A stretch of 64,000 bases of DNA from Citreimonas salinaria (GCF_900107235.1 NZ_FNPF01000006.1:1-64000); one strand, 5' to 3'; shown: positions 9,613-18,211, counted from the stretch's first letter. Notes: a model not told the origin generated them from the letters alone. Numbers and translations: made by a program.

Positions 9613-10389
9613 ATGCTGAAGATCACCGACCTGGTGAAGCGCTACGACGGCGGCGAACCGGTCCTCAAGAATCTGGACCTGACGATCGAGGGCGAAAGCG
9701 TCGTGTCGATCATCGGGTCTTCCGGGGCGGGCAAGTCGACGCTGCTGCGCTGCATCAACCGGCTAGTCGAGCCGACTTCGGGCAGCATCGTGCTGAATGG
9801 GACCGAGCTGACCAGCCTGCGCGGCGGGAAGCTGCGCGCGGCCCGGCGCAAGATCGGCATGGTGTTCCAGGGCTTCAACCTGGTCGAGCGGCTGACCGTG
9901 ATGGAAAACGTCCAGTCCGGGCGCCTCGGCTACATTTCCAGCTGGGCGGCGATCATGCGCCGCTATCCCAAGAAGGACATCCGCCGTGCCTACGAGCTGA
10001 TGGAGCGCGTCGGCATCGCCCATTACGCCAATACGCGCGCGGACCAGCTGTCCGGCGGCGAGCGCCAGCGCGTCGGCGTCGTGCGCGCGCTGATGCAGGA
10101 CCCGGAAATCCTGCTGGCGGACGAGCCGACCGCCTCGCTGGACCCGAAGACGTCCGAGCAGATCATGGGCCTGCTGCGCGACCTCGCCGGCGAGTTGAAG
10201 CTGCCGGTGCTCATCAACATCCACAACGTGGCCGAGGCGAAGGAATACACCGACCGGATCGTCGGGATGCGCTACGGGCGCATCATCTTCGACGACGTGC
10301 CGTCGAAGCTGGACCGGGACGCGATGGATCGCATCTATTCCGGCAGCCCCCACGCCGACCGCAGCGACACGGGCGTGGCCGCCCAATGA
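9613..10389 (+). CDS. phnC: Phosphonate/phosphite ABC transporter, ATPase
   Basis: ATPase of 258 residues with Walker A (GSSGAGKST near 36), Q loop (VFQGFNL), signature LSGGERQR, Walker B (ILLADEPTASLD) and switch His (INIHNVAEA). The insertion between Q loop and signature with RRYPKKDIRRAYELMERVGI is typical of PhnC. Its stop overlaps the start of the first phnE. Confidence 0.92.
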   Translation: MLKITDLVKRYDGGEPVLKNLDLTIEGESVVSIIGSSGAGKSTLLRCINRLVEPTSGSIVLNGTELTSLRGGKLRAARRKIGMVFQGFNLVERLTVMENVQSGRLGYISSWAAIMRRYPKKDIRRAYELMERVGIAHYANTRADQLSGGERQRVGVVRALMQDPEILLADEPTASLDPKTSEQIMGLLRDLAGELKLPVLINIHNVAEAKEYTDRIVGMRYGRIIFDDVPSKLDRDAMDRIYSGSPHADRSDTGVAAQ

Positions 10390-11180
10390 GCCGGCATCCC
10401 GACACATGGAGCCGCCCGCCCTTCATCGCCAATCCCTGGCTGCGATGGGCAACCTACCTCGGGGCCGCGATCTACGTGGTCTGGGTCGTGACCACCATCC
10501 CCATCGACTGGGAGCGCGTCGCCGCGGGCGTCGAACGCGCGGGCCGTATCTTCGGCGGGGCGTTCCCGCCCAGCTTCGAGCGCAGCCAACTGCTGATCGA
10601 CGGCTTTCTCGAAAGCATCCGGATCGCGCTGCTGGCAACCGCGGGCGGCGTCTTGCTGTCGGTCCCCATCGCCTTCATGGCCGCGCGCAACGTGGCGCCG
10701 CTGCCGATCTTCTACCTGGGCCGCGCGATCATCATCGTGGCGCGCAGCTTCCATCCGGTCATCGTCGCGATCATCTTCGTCAAGGCGGTCGGCTTCGGCC
10801 CCTTCGCGGGGGTTCTGACGCTGGTGGTCTATTCCATCGGATTCGTGGCCAAGATGCTGGCGGAACGGATCGAAGAGATCGACATGGGACAGGTCGAGGC
10901 GATGCGGGCCGCCGGCGCGCCGTTCTTCTCGACCCTGTTCTACGCGATCTTCCCGCAGATCATGCCCCGCCAGATCGGGCTCACGATCTACCAGCTCGAC
11001 TCGAACCTGCGCGCCTCCGCCGTGGTGGGCATTGTCGGCGCGGGCGGGATCGGCGCGACGCTCGCAAATGCCTTCGGTCGCTACGACTATGACTTCGCCC
11101 TGGCGATCACCATCGTGATCGTCGCCGTGATCCTCGTGTCTGAAGCGGTCAGCGGCTATATCAGGAAGCGTGTGGGATGA
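10386..11180 (+). CDS. phnE: Phosphonate/phosphite ABC transporter, permease 1
   Basis: Membrane permease of 264 residues. The EAA-type loop contacting the ATPase is visible (EEIDMGQVEAMRAAGAPFFSTLFYAIFPQI) and is followed by SNLRASAVVGIVGAGGIGATL. The ATGA overlap with phnC fixes the start. With the next gene it makes a two-permease system, the common arrangement in marine and soil alphaproteobacteria. Confidence 0.9.
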   Translation: MSRHPDTWSRPPFIANPWLRWATYLGAAIYVVWVVTTIPIDWERVAAGVERAGRIFGGAFPPSFERSQLLIDGFLESIRIALLATAGGVLLSVPIAFMAARNVAPLPIFYLGRAIIIVARSFHPVIVAIIFVKAVGFGPFAGVLTLVVYSIGFVAKMLAERIEEIDMGQVEAMRAAGAPFFSTLFYAIFPQIMPRQIGLTIYQLDSNLRASAVVGIVGAGGIGATLANAFGRYDYDFALAITIVIVAVILVSEAVSGYIRKRVG

Positions 11181-11986
11181 GCAGCATTTCCGAACAGTTC
11201 GGGCGCGAGGACTGGTCGCGCCACACGCCGAAGCAGAAGGCCCGGCGCTTCGTCATCTTCGCCGTATGCGCCGCTGCCATCGCCTGGGCGCTGAGCTCGA
11301 TCGAGGTGGTCTGGGCGTGGGTCTGGGACTCGCCACAGCAGATGGGGGACCTCTTCGGGCGCATGTATCCGCCCGATGCCACGAACCTCGGCGTCATCCT
11401 GCGCGTGCTGCTGGAGACGGTCAACATCGCCACCATCGCCACGGCCATCGCCGTGATCGTGTCCCTGCCGGTCGCCTACATCGCGGCCCAGAACACCACG
11501 CCGAACCGCGGCACGCTCTGGCTGGGGCGGCTGATCCTCGTCACCTCGCGGTCGGTCAACACGATCATCTGGGCGCTGCTGTTCGTTGCCATCTTCGGTC
11601 CCGGCGTCCTGGCCGGCATCATCGCGATCATGTTCCGCTCGATCGGCTTCATCGGCAAGCTTCTGGGCGAGGCGATCGAGGAGATCGACAAGCGGCCGGT
11701 CGAGGCGCTGGAAGCCACGGGCGCGTCGCGCCTCAAGGTGATCGCCTATGCCATCGTGCCGCAGGTCATGCCGACCTTCTGGGCCGTCTCGATCCTGCGC
11801 TGGGACATCAACCTGCGCGAGTCGACCGTGCTCGGCCTCGTGGGTGCCGGCGGTATCGGCATCATCCTGCAGGGCGCGATCGACACCTTCAATTGGCCCG
11901 AGGCGGCGACCGTCCTGATCGCGATCCTCGTGCTGGTGATCCTGGGCGAGATCGTGTCGGCCGTCCTGCGCCGCCGGATCCTGTGA
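11177..11986 (+). CDS. phnE: Phosphonate/phosphite ABC transporter, permease 2
   Basis: Permease of 269 residues related to the preceding one. Its EAA loop reads EEIDKRPVEALEATGASRLKVIAYAIVPQV and is followed by INLRESTVLGLVGAGGIGIIL. It overlaps permease 1 by four bases (ATGA) and the next gene by GTGA. Two different PhnE chains probably form a heterodimer in the membrane. Confidence 0.9.
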   Translation: MSSISEQFGREDWSRHTPKQKARRFVIFAVCAAAIAWALSSIEVVWAWVWDSPQQMGDLFGRMYPPDATNLGVILRVLLETVNIATIATAIAVIVSLPVAYIAAQNTTPNRGTLWLGRLILVTSRSVNTIIWALLFVAIFGPGVLAGIIAIMFRSIGFIGKLLGEAIEEIDKRPVEALEATGASRLKVIAYAIVPQVMPTFWAVSILRWDINLRESTVLGLVGAGGIGIILQGAIDTFNWPEAATVLIAILVLVILGEIVSAVLRRRIL

Positions 11987-12885
11987 GCGGGCAGGCGGCC
12001 GAGGCGCTCGAGGCCTATCTCTCGATCCGTCACCGCCTGCCGGGGGCCACGCCCGGCGGTGCGCCGAGCCACCACGACACGCTCGAGCACGTCGCCGGGC
12101 CGTTCGACGTTATCCTGCTTGATTCCTACGGCGTGCTGAACGTCGGAGAGAGCCCGGTTCCCGGTTCCGCGGACCGCATTGCGGCCATGCGCGCGGCGGG
12201 CAAGACGGTCATGGTCGTGTCGAACTCCGCGGGATACCCGAAGCGGATGCTGATGCAGCGCTATGCCCGCCTCGGCTTCGACTTCGCGCCCGAAGAGGTC
12301 GCGACCAGCCGCGAGGCGCTTCTGGCATACCTTGCGGGCGAACCTGTGCGCCGATGGGGCATGATGCTGTCGGATGCCTACGGGACCGACGAATTCGAGG
12401 AGCTGCACACGACGTTCCTGGCCGACGATCCAGAAGCCTACGACGCGGCCGAGGGGTTCCTGCTGGTCGGGTCGGACGGCTGGACTGAGCATCGCCAAGA
12501 CCTGCTGGAAAACGCGCTGCGTGCACGCCCCCGCCCGGTCATCGTCGGCAATCCCGACATCGTCGCCCCGCGCGAGGACGGTCTGTCGCGCGAACCCGGC
12601 CATTATGCGCATCACCTCGCGGACCGCACCGGCATCCGGCCCGTCTTTCTCGGCAAGCCGTTCGCGGGTGTCTACGACCTCGTCCTGTCGCGCCTGCCGA
12701 ACCCGCCCGACCCGTCCCGCGTCCTGATGGTGGGCGACACGCTGCACACCGATATCCTCGGCGGGCGGCACATGGGCTTCGCGACCGCGCTGGTCACCGG
12801 CTTCGGGGCGCTCAAGGGGCTCGATCCGGCCGACGCCATCGCCCGATCGGGCATCTCGCCCGACTTCATCGTCGAGCGTATCTGA
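11983..12885 (+). CDS. HAD-superfamily class IIA hydrolase in the phn operon
   Basis: The protein has 300 residues and starts at a GTG that overlaps the phnE stop. HAD motifs are present: the nucleophile loop (DVILLDSYGVLNVGE, Asp47), motif II (VVSNSAG), a motif III lysine region (VFLGKPFAGVYD) and motif IV (VGDTLHTDILGG). The second aspartate of the usual DxD loop is replaced by Tyr49, so the normal general acid is absent; some class IIA relatives share this. Tight coupling to phnDCEE suggests it removes phosphate from an imported organophosphate or from a product of its breakdown. That role is inference; the fold is clear. Confidence 0.8.
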   Translation: MSGQAAEALEAYLSIRHRLPGATPGGAPSHHDTLEHVAGPFDVILLDSYGVLNVGESPVPGSADRIAAMRAAGKTVMVVSNSAGYPKRMLMQRYARLGFDFAPEEVATSREALLAYLAGEPVRRWGMMLSDAYGTDEFEELHTTFLADDPEAYDAAEGFLLVGSDGWTEHRQDLLENALRARPRPVIVGNPDIVAPREDGLSREPGHYAHHLADRTGIRPVFLGKPFAGVYDLVLSRLPNPPDPSRVLMVGDTLHTDILGGRHMGFATALVTGFGALKGLDPADAIARSGISPDFIVERI

Positions 12886-12956
12886 CGTCGCGCAGGCCGC
12901 GCACCCAGCGGGGAAAGGTCTCACGACCGGGTCATGCTCGGCCCGCATCGTCCGGT

Positions 12957-12982
12957 GGAACCGTCGAGGCGCCGGCGGGGTT
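12957..12982 (+). promoter_or_regulatory. EcfG-type promoter, one mismatch, before oxidase operon 1
   Basis: GGAAC (12957-12961), 17 bases, then GGTT (12979-12982) in place of CGTT. It lies 55 bases before the assembly-factor gene at 13038. Confidence 0.45.
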
Positions 12983-13037
12983 GGGAAGCACAGAAGCCCG
13001 CGCGCCGCGTGGGCCCCCCGATTCCGAGCGAAGGTAC

Positions 13038-13736
13038 ATGAACGGCATCTACTGCGGCCCGCCCCCCTTGCCGCAAGACATCTGGACGAGCTGGAACCTC
13101 GACCCGGCGCTGATCCTCGGCCTGCTTGCGCTGACGGTCGTGTTCCGGCGCGACCCGGCGGGGCTGGCGGGCGTGGCGGTGCTGACGGTCGCCTTCGTCT
13201 CGCCGCTCTGCGCGCTGTCCTCGGCGCTGTTCTCGGCCCGGGTGGTGCATCACGTCCTGCTCATCGCCGTCGCCGCGCCACTGCTGGCCCGCGCGCTGCC
13301 GCTGCTCCGCGCAGGGCCCATCGCGCTTTCCTTCGCGGTCGCGACGGCGGTCCTGTGGGCCTGGCACCTGCCGGCGGCCTACGATCTCGCCCTGTCGCAC
13401 AAGGGGGTCTACTGGATCATGCAGATCACCCTGACCGGCAGCGCCGTGTGGTTCTGGCGTGCCGTTCAGGCCGACGAGCGCGCGCCAGTCGATGCCCTTC
13501 TGTTCGTCCTCGCCGCCTTCGCGCAGATGGGGATGCTGGGGGCGCTTCTGACCTTCGCGCCGCAGCCGCTCTACGCAGCCCATGCGATCGCGCCGATGGA
13601 CTGGGGGCTGACGCCACTGGCCGACCAGCAGCTGGGCGGCCTGCTCATGTGGGTGCCCGCGGGCATCCCCTACGCCGTGGCAGCCGCGCTGATCGCCCGC
13701 GGCGGCTGGTCCAGAATGCGGGGCCAGCCGACGTGA
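13038..13736 (+). CDS. Cytochrome oxidase assembly protein, caa3 CtaG family
   Basis: Polytopic membrane protein of 232 residues opening MNGIYCGPPPLPQDIWTSWNLDP. It shows the conserved features of the CtaG_Bacteria family: SPLCALSSALFSARVVHHVLL, a His in WAWHLPAAYD, and ADQQLGGLLMWVPAG near the C-terminus. The family helps build the heme-copper centre, probably by handling CuB copper. A paralogue sits at the end of oxidase operon 2 (54304). GTGA overlap with the next gene. Confidence 0.82.
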   Translation: MNGIYCGPPPLPQDIWTSWNLDPALILGLLALTVVFRRDPAGLAGVAVLTVAFVSPLCALSSALFSARVVHHVLLIAVAAPLLARALPLLRAGPIALSFAVATAVLWAWHLPAAYDLALSHKGVYWIMQITLTGSAVWFWRAVQADERAPVDALLFVLAAFAQMGMLGALLTFAPQPLYAAHAIAPMDWGLTPLADQQLGGLLMWVPAGIPYAVAAALIARGGWSRMRGQPT

Positions 13737-14257
13737 TTGTCTGGCTCCAGACCATCGCCGAGGTGCTCATCCCCTTCTTCAAGGCGGCGCACATCGCCGC
13801 CCTCTTCGTGTGGTGCGGCGGGATCCTGGCGATGCCGCTCATGCTGGCGCGCCACGACGCAAGCAACTCGCGCAACGATTACCTGCGCATCCGGCGGGCC
13901 ACCCACCTGACCTACACCATCGTCGTCACGCCGGCGGCCGTCGTCGCCGTCGTCGCGGGCACGTGGCTGATCTTCTTCCGCGAGGCGCTGGTGCCGTGGC
14001 TCTACGCCAAGCTGTTCTTCGTGGCGCTGCTGGTCTTCGCGCATGCCTGGATCGGTCACATCCTCGTTGCCGTCGCCGAGAACAAGGGACGCGACGGACC
14101 GCCCGCGCCCTACTTGCCGATGCTTGTCGTCCTGCTTCCGATGATCGCCATCCTGCTTCTCGTGCTCGGCAAACCGGACCTGTCGTGGATCGAGTTCCCG
14201 ACATGGCTTACCGAGCCGCGGCAGGGTCAGCTGCCCTTCGCAGTGCCCAAGCGATAA
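13733..14257 (+). CDS. Four-helix membrane protein, CopD/HemJ-like
   Basis: The protein has 174 residues and a GTG start overlapping the upstream stop. There are four membrane helices. Candidate heme ligands occur in FKAAHIAALFVWCGG and FAHAWIGHIL, and WLYAKLFFVALLVFAHAW resembles HemJ and CopD proteins. Position among oxidase assembly genes suggests heme or copper handling. I cannot separate the two families without alignment. Its 3' end overlaps the convergent DUF2231 gene by 31 bases. Confidence 0.6.
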   Translation: MIVWLQTIAEVLIPFFKAAHIAALFVWCGGILAMPLMLARHDASNSRNDYLRIRRATHLTYTIVVTPAAVVAVVAGTWLIFFREALVPWLYAKLFFVALLVFAHAWIGHILVAVAENKGRDGPPAPYLPMLVVLLPMIAILLLVLGKPDLSWIEFPTWLTEPRQGQLPFAVPKR

Positions 14258-14739
14258 TCGAAGACGAGTTTGCCCCCATGCCATCCCGTGAAGCCAACCA
14301 TGACCAAGCTCAGGCCCGACAGCAGGATCCCGTAGGGCAGCACGGCCTCCTCGTAGCCGTAGAGCCTGTGCGCCCAGCTTGCGCCCAGCAGCGCCAGCAG
14401 CGTGACCGCGATGATCGCGTGGGTCCAAGGGGCTGCGCGCGCGCGGATGCCGCTGACCAGCAGAAGTTCGGCGGTGCCCGAGAACGCCGCCAGCATCCCG
14501 AAGCCGAAGCCGGTGCCCGCGGCCCAGATCGCGGCGCGCGCCCAGAACGCATCGCCCGTCCACCAGTAGAGCAGGTCGGCACCGAAGGCGCAGAAGGTCA
14601 GGGCGATCGGGAACGCGACGCTCATCGCGTGGATCGGGTGCCCGCTGATCGCGATCCGCGACTCGGTCTCGTCGAAGCCGGGGCGTTCGGTGATCGGATC
14701 GACCAGCTTGTCTTCGTCCTGCGTGGCGTTCGTGGCCAT
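14227..14739 (-). CDS. DUF2231-family membrane protein
   Basis: The protein has 170 residues. A short polar N-terminus leads to HPIHAMSVAFPIALTFCAFGADLLYWW, then three more helices and GWHGGKLVFDYRLG, the DUF2231 pattern with conserved His residues at the first and last segments. It is on the minus strand inside an otherwise plus-strand operon; its start region overlaps the start region of the oxidase subunit II gene. Function unknown; relatives are often next to cytochrome genes. Confidence 0.75.
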   Translation of the reverse strand: MATNATQDEDKLVDPITERPGFDETESRIAISGHPIHAMSVAFPIALTFCAFGADLLYWWTGDAFWARAAIWAAGTGFGFGMLAAFSGTAELLLVSGIRARAAPWTHAIIAVTLLALLGASWAHRLYGYEEAVLPYGILLSGLSLVMVGFTGWHGGKLVFDYRLGTAKGS

Positions 14740-14755
14740 GGTCGGCGGCTCCTCT

Positions 14756-15411
14756 GTGCGCTTTTCCCGGGGGTAACGCTTCTGGCGCTCGCGGGTTGCG
14801 ACGGCGCGCTGTCGACGGTCGATCCGGCGGGTCCGGCGGCCGGGCAGATCGCGACGCTGTGGTGGGTGATGCTGGCGGGCGCGGGCGCGATCCTCGCGCT
14901 GGTGCTGGGCCTGATCGCGCTGGCCTTCACCCGCACCGGCCCCGGGACCGAGCGCGTCTGGATCGCCGGTATGGGCCTGGCCTTTCCGCTGACCGTCCTG
15001 GCCGCGCTGCTGGCCTACGGGCTGTTCGTCGGCGAACGGCTGCTGCCCCGGCAGGGCGCGGACGTGGTCTCGGTGCAGGCCGAGGGGCGGCAATGGGCCT
15101 GGAGCTTCGCCTACGACGACGCGCCGGGCGTGGTGACCGAGGACGTGCTGCACATTCCCGCCGGCCGCCCGGTCGACGTGGCGATCACCACGGTGGACGT
15201 GATCCACAGCTTCTGGGTGCCGCGGCTGGCCGGCAAGCTCGACGCCATTCCGGGCCACGTGAACGTGCTGCGGATCGAGGCGGACCAGCCAGGCCGCTAC
15301 CGAGGCGCCAGCGCCGAGTTCAGCGGCGAGGGTTATGCCGACCACGAATTCGAGGTGATCGCCCACGACGCGGCCGGATGGGACCAATTCCTAAGAGGGG
15401 GAACACGATGA
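14756..15411 (+). CDS. Heme-copper oxidase subunit II without a CuA site (quinol-oxidase-like)
   Basis: After a lipoprotein signal (TLLALAGC, lipobox Cys at 14797-14799), two membrane helices and a cupredoxin domain (ADVVSVQAEGRQWAWSF, VDVIHSFWVPRLAGKLDAIPG) follow. At the CuA site, which in cytochrome c oxidases is Cys-x3-Cys-x3-His-x2-Met, the residues are Ser (15310), Ser (15322), Tyr (15334) and His (15343). This resembles CyoA of bo3 quinol oxidase, so electrons probably come from quinol. No ATG, GTG or TTG lies in frame before the lipobox. A GTG at 14756 gives a good signal peptide only if one base is added in the G5 run at 14769-14773. The CDS start is therefore uncertain and the gene may be frameshifted. 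Confidence 0.75.
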
Positions 15412-17891
15412 GGACGCTCGAGCGGCACCGCAGGCTGCAGGACATCTGGGCCTCCGAGCGCGGCTGGAAGGGCTGGACCTCGTCCGTGAACCACACCGAT
15501 CTGGGGCGGATGTTCCTGGTGACGTCGTTCTTCTTCTTCGCGGTGGGCGGCGTCCTTGCCATGCTGATCCGCGCGCAGCTGGCGACCCCGCATTCGGCCT
15601 TCGCGGGTCCCGAGCTCTACAGCCAGTTCTTCACGATGCACGGGACCATCATGATGTTCCTGTTCGCCATCCCGACGTTCGAGGGGCTGGCGATCTACCT
15701 GCTGCCAAAGCTGCTGGGCACCCGCGACCTCGCCTATCCCCGGCTCACCGCCTACGGCTACTGGTGCTACGCCTTCGGCGGCACGATGCTGCTGGTGTCG
15801 ATGGTGCTGGGGATCGCGCCGAACGGCGGCTGGTTCATGTATCCGCCCCTGACGGGCCCGATCCATTCGCCGGGCATCAACACCGATTTCTGGCTCATCG
15901 GGATCACCTTCGTCGAGATCTCGGCCATGGCGGCGGCGGTCGAGATCACGGTCTCGGTTCTGCGCTACCGGGCACCGGGCATGTCGCTTGACAAGATGCC
16001 GATCTTCGCGTGGTACGCGCTGGTCACGGCGATCATGATCCTGCTGGGCTTTCCGCCGCTGATCCTCGGCTCGGTGCTTCTGGAACTCGAACGCGCATTC
16101 GGCCTGCCGTTCTTCCAGGTCGAGCTGGGCGGCGACAGCCTGCTGTGGCAGCACCTGTTCTGGCTGTTCGGCCACCCCGAGGTCTACATCATCTTCCTGC
16201 CGGCGGCGGGCGTGATCTCTACCGTGCTGCCGGTGATGTGCCGGACCACGCTGCTGGGCTACGGCTGGATCGTGGCGGCGGCGGTGGCGCTGGCATTCCT
16301 GTCGTTCGGGCTCTGGGTCCACCACATGTTCACCACCGGCATCCCGCATATGGGGCTGGCCTTCTTCTCGGCCGCCTCGACGCTGGTGGCGGTGCCGACG
16401 GGGGTGCAGGTCTTCGCCTGGATCGGCACGATGTGGAAGGGGCGTCCCGACCTGCGCCTGCCGATGCTGCACATCCTGGGCTTCTTCGCCACCTTCGTCA
16501 TGGGCGGGCTGACCGGCGTCATGGTCGCGGTCGTGCCGTTCGACTGGCAGGCGCACGACACCGCCTTCATCACCGCGCACCTGCACTACGTGCTGTTCGG
16601 CGGCTTCGTCTTCCCGATCCTCGCGGGGGTCTACTACTGGCTGCCGCATTTTACCGGGCGCCAGCGGTTCTTCCGGCTGGGCGAGGTCGCGTTCGTGCTG
16701 ATCTTCCTCGGCTTCCACGGCACGTTCCTCGCCATGCACTGGGTCGGCCTTCTGGGCCAGCGGCGGCGGATCTGGACCTACGAGACCTCCGACGGCTGGA
16801 CCGCGATCAACCTCGTCTCGTCGGTGGGCGGGTTCATCATGGCCTTCGGCCTTGCCATCGTCCTGATCGAGGTGGTGCTGTGCTTCTTCGTCGGCCGGCG
16901 CATGCCGCGCAACGCGTGGGGCGCGGGAACGCTCGAATGGGCGATGCCGACGCCGCCCCCGAACTACAACTTCGCCAGCGTGCCGCATATCCGCGACCGC
17001 GACCCGCTCTACGCCAACCCCGGCCTGCCTGTGCAGATCGCGCGGGGGGACGGCTATCTTGGCACGCCGCGCCACGACTGGCGCGAGACGCTGACGGTCG
17101 AGGCCGCGCGGGGCACGCCGGACTACATCGTGGTCTACCCGGCCAACACCCGCCTGCCCATCGTGATGTCGGCGGTGACGGGGCTGTTCTTCCTGTCGCT
17201 CCTGATCAAGGTCTACTGGTTCACGCCGGTCGCGCTGGCCGGCGTCGCGGTGCTTGCGCTGCGCTGGGTCTGGGTGCTGGGCCAGCGTCAGGACCGGGGC
17301 CCGCTCGACGCCGGCCTCGGCGTCTCGCTGCCCCACGCGGCCGAGGTCGACCGCGCGCCGGGCTGGTGGGGCTCGCTATTCCTGCTAGTGGCGGACGCCG
17401 TCCTGTTCGGATCGCTGATCTTCGGCTACGCCTTCCTCTTCACCGTCGCGCCCGGCTGGCCGCCGCCCGCGTGGTTCGAGTTCTCGCTGCTGGAGCTTGG
17501 GGGCGGTGTCGCGGGCGCCCTGGCCGCGGCGGCGGGGATGCGCCTTGCCATCCGCGCCAACCGCCGGGGCGGCTCTGCCTGGACGGGGCTGGCCATCGCG
17601 GGGGCAGGGGCGCTGGTCGTCCTCCTCTCGCTCGCGGCACTGCTGGTGCGGACGCCGCCACCGAGCGGCCATGCCTATAATGCCACGCTGTTCGTGCTGG
17701 GCGGTTACGGCGTGCTGCACACGCTCATCCCGCTCCTCATGCTGGGCTTCCTCGCGGCGCGAGTCTCGCGCGGCTTCGTCTCGGCCGCGCGGCGGGCCGA
17801 GCTGCCCATCGCCGGCCTGTGGGTGGATTACATGGCGGTGGTCGCGATACTCGTCCTCGCCGTGGCGCATCTGCCGGGGGTCGCGCCATGA
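15408..17891 (+). CDS. Heme-copper oxidase subunits I and III fused (operon 1)
   Basis: The protein has 827 residues. Residues 1 to about 560 are subunit I with all heme and CuB ligands: FFTMHGTIMMF, GHPEVYIIFLP (with the cross-linked Tyr), WVHHMFTTG and HDTAFITAHLHYV. The D-channel Asp is kept (GTRDLAYPRL). At the K-channel position the sequence is PTGVQVFAW, with Gln334 where Lys is usual. The C-terminal 230 or so residues are a subunit III-like set of helices starting WWGSLFLLVADAVLFGS. ATGA overlap with subunit II. Together they form a proton-pumping terminal oxidase in the inner membrane. Confidence 0.9.
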   Translation: MRTLERHRRLQDIWASERGWKGWTSSVNHTDLGRMFLVTSFFFFAVGGVLAMLIRAQLATPHSAFAGPELYSQFFTMHGTIMMFLFAIPTFEGLAIYLLPKLLGTRDLAYPRLTAYGYWCYAFGGTMLLVSMVLGIAPNGGWFMYPPLTGPIHSPGINTDFWLIGITFVEISAMAAAVEITVSVLRYRAPGMSLDKMPIFAWYALVTAIMILLGFPPLILGSVLLELERAFGLPFFQVELGGDSLLWQHLFWLFGHPEVYIIFLPAAGVISTVLPVMCRTTLLGYGWIVAAAVALAFLSFGLWVHHMFTTGIPHMGLAFFSAASTLVAVPTGVQVFAWIGTMWKGRPDLRLPMLHILGFFATFVMGGLTGVMVAVVPFDWQAHDTAFITAHLHYVLFGGFVFPILAGVYYWLPHFTGRQRFFRLGEVAFVLIFLGFHGTFLAMHWVGLLGQRRRIWTYETSDGWTAINLVSSVGGFIMAFGLAIVLIEVVLCFFVGRRMPRNAWGAGTLEWAMPTPPPNYNFASVPHIRDRDPLYANPGLPVQIARGDGYLGTPRHDWRETLTVEAARGTPDYIVVYPANTRLPIVMSAVTGLFFLSLLIKVYWFTPVALAGVAVLALRWVWVLGQRQDRGPLDAGLGVSLPHAAEVDRAPGWWGSLFLLVADAVLFGSLIFGYAFLFTVAPGWPPPAWFEFSLLELGGGVAGALAAAAGMRLAIRANRRGGSAWTGLAIAGAGALVVLLSLAALLVRTPPPSGHAYNATLFVLGGYGVLHTLIPLLMLGFLAARVSRGFVSAARRAELPIAGLWVDYMAVVAILVLAVAHLPGVAP

Positions 17892-18211
17892 AGGACCTCG
17901 TGCGCATCCTGATCGGCCCGCTGGTCTGGCTGTCGGCTTTCAGCGCCGTCTACGGCCTGCACGGCGTCGCGTGCGCTTTCGGCTGGGCCGACATCGATGC
18001 GTGGGGCCTGTCACTGATGCGCGTCGCGTTGACGGCGGCGTGGCTGGCATCGCTCGCGGTGCTCGCGGTGACCGTGGCCGTACTGCACTCGCGCCGCTTC
18101 GGCTCGCCCTCGGGCTTCGTCCGCGGCGTCAGCATCATGACGGGCTGGGTGGGCCTCATGGCGACGCTGTGGACGCTGTTTCCCGTTGTGGTGACCTCGA
18201 CCTGCCAGTGA
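17888..18211 (+). CDS. Small membrane protein of oxidase operon 1 (subunit IV-like)
   Basis: The protein has 107 residues and three hydrophobic segments, ending LWTLFPVVVTSTCQ. It overlaps the I+III gene by four bases and has the same position, size and C-terminal pattern (LWP...SC) as the protein at 53965 in oxidase operon 2. I infer an accessory or subunit IV-like role; I recognise no named family. Confidence 0.65.
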   Translation: MKDLVRILIGPLVWLSAFSAVYGLHGVACAFGWADIDAWGLSLMRVALTAAWLASLAVLAVTVAVLHSRRFGSPSGFVRGVSIMTGWVGLMATLWTLFPVVVTSTCQ

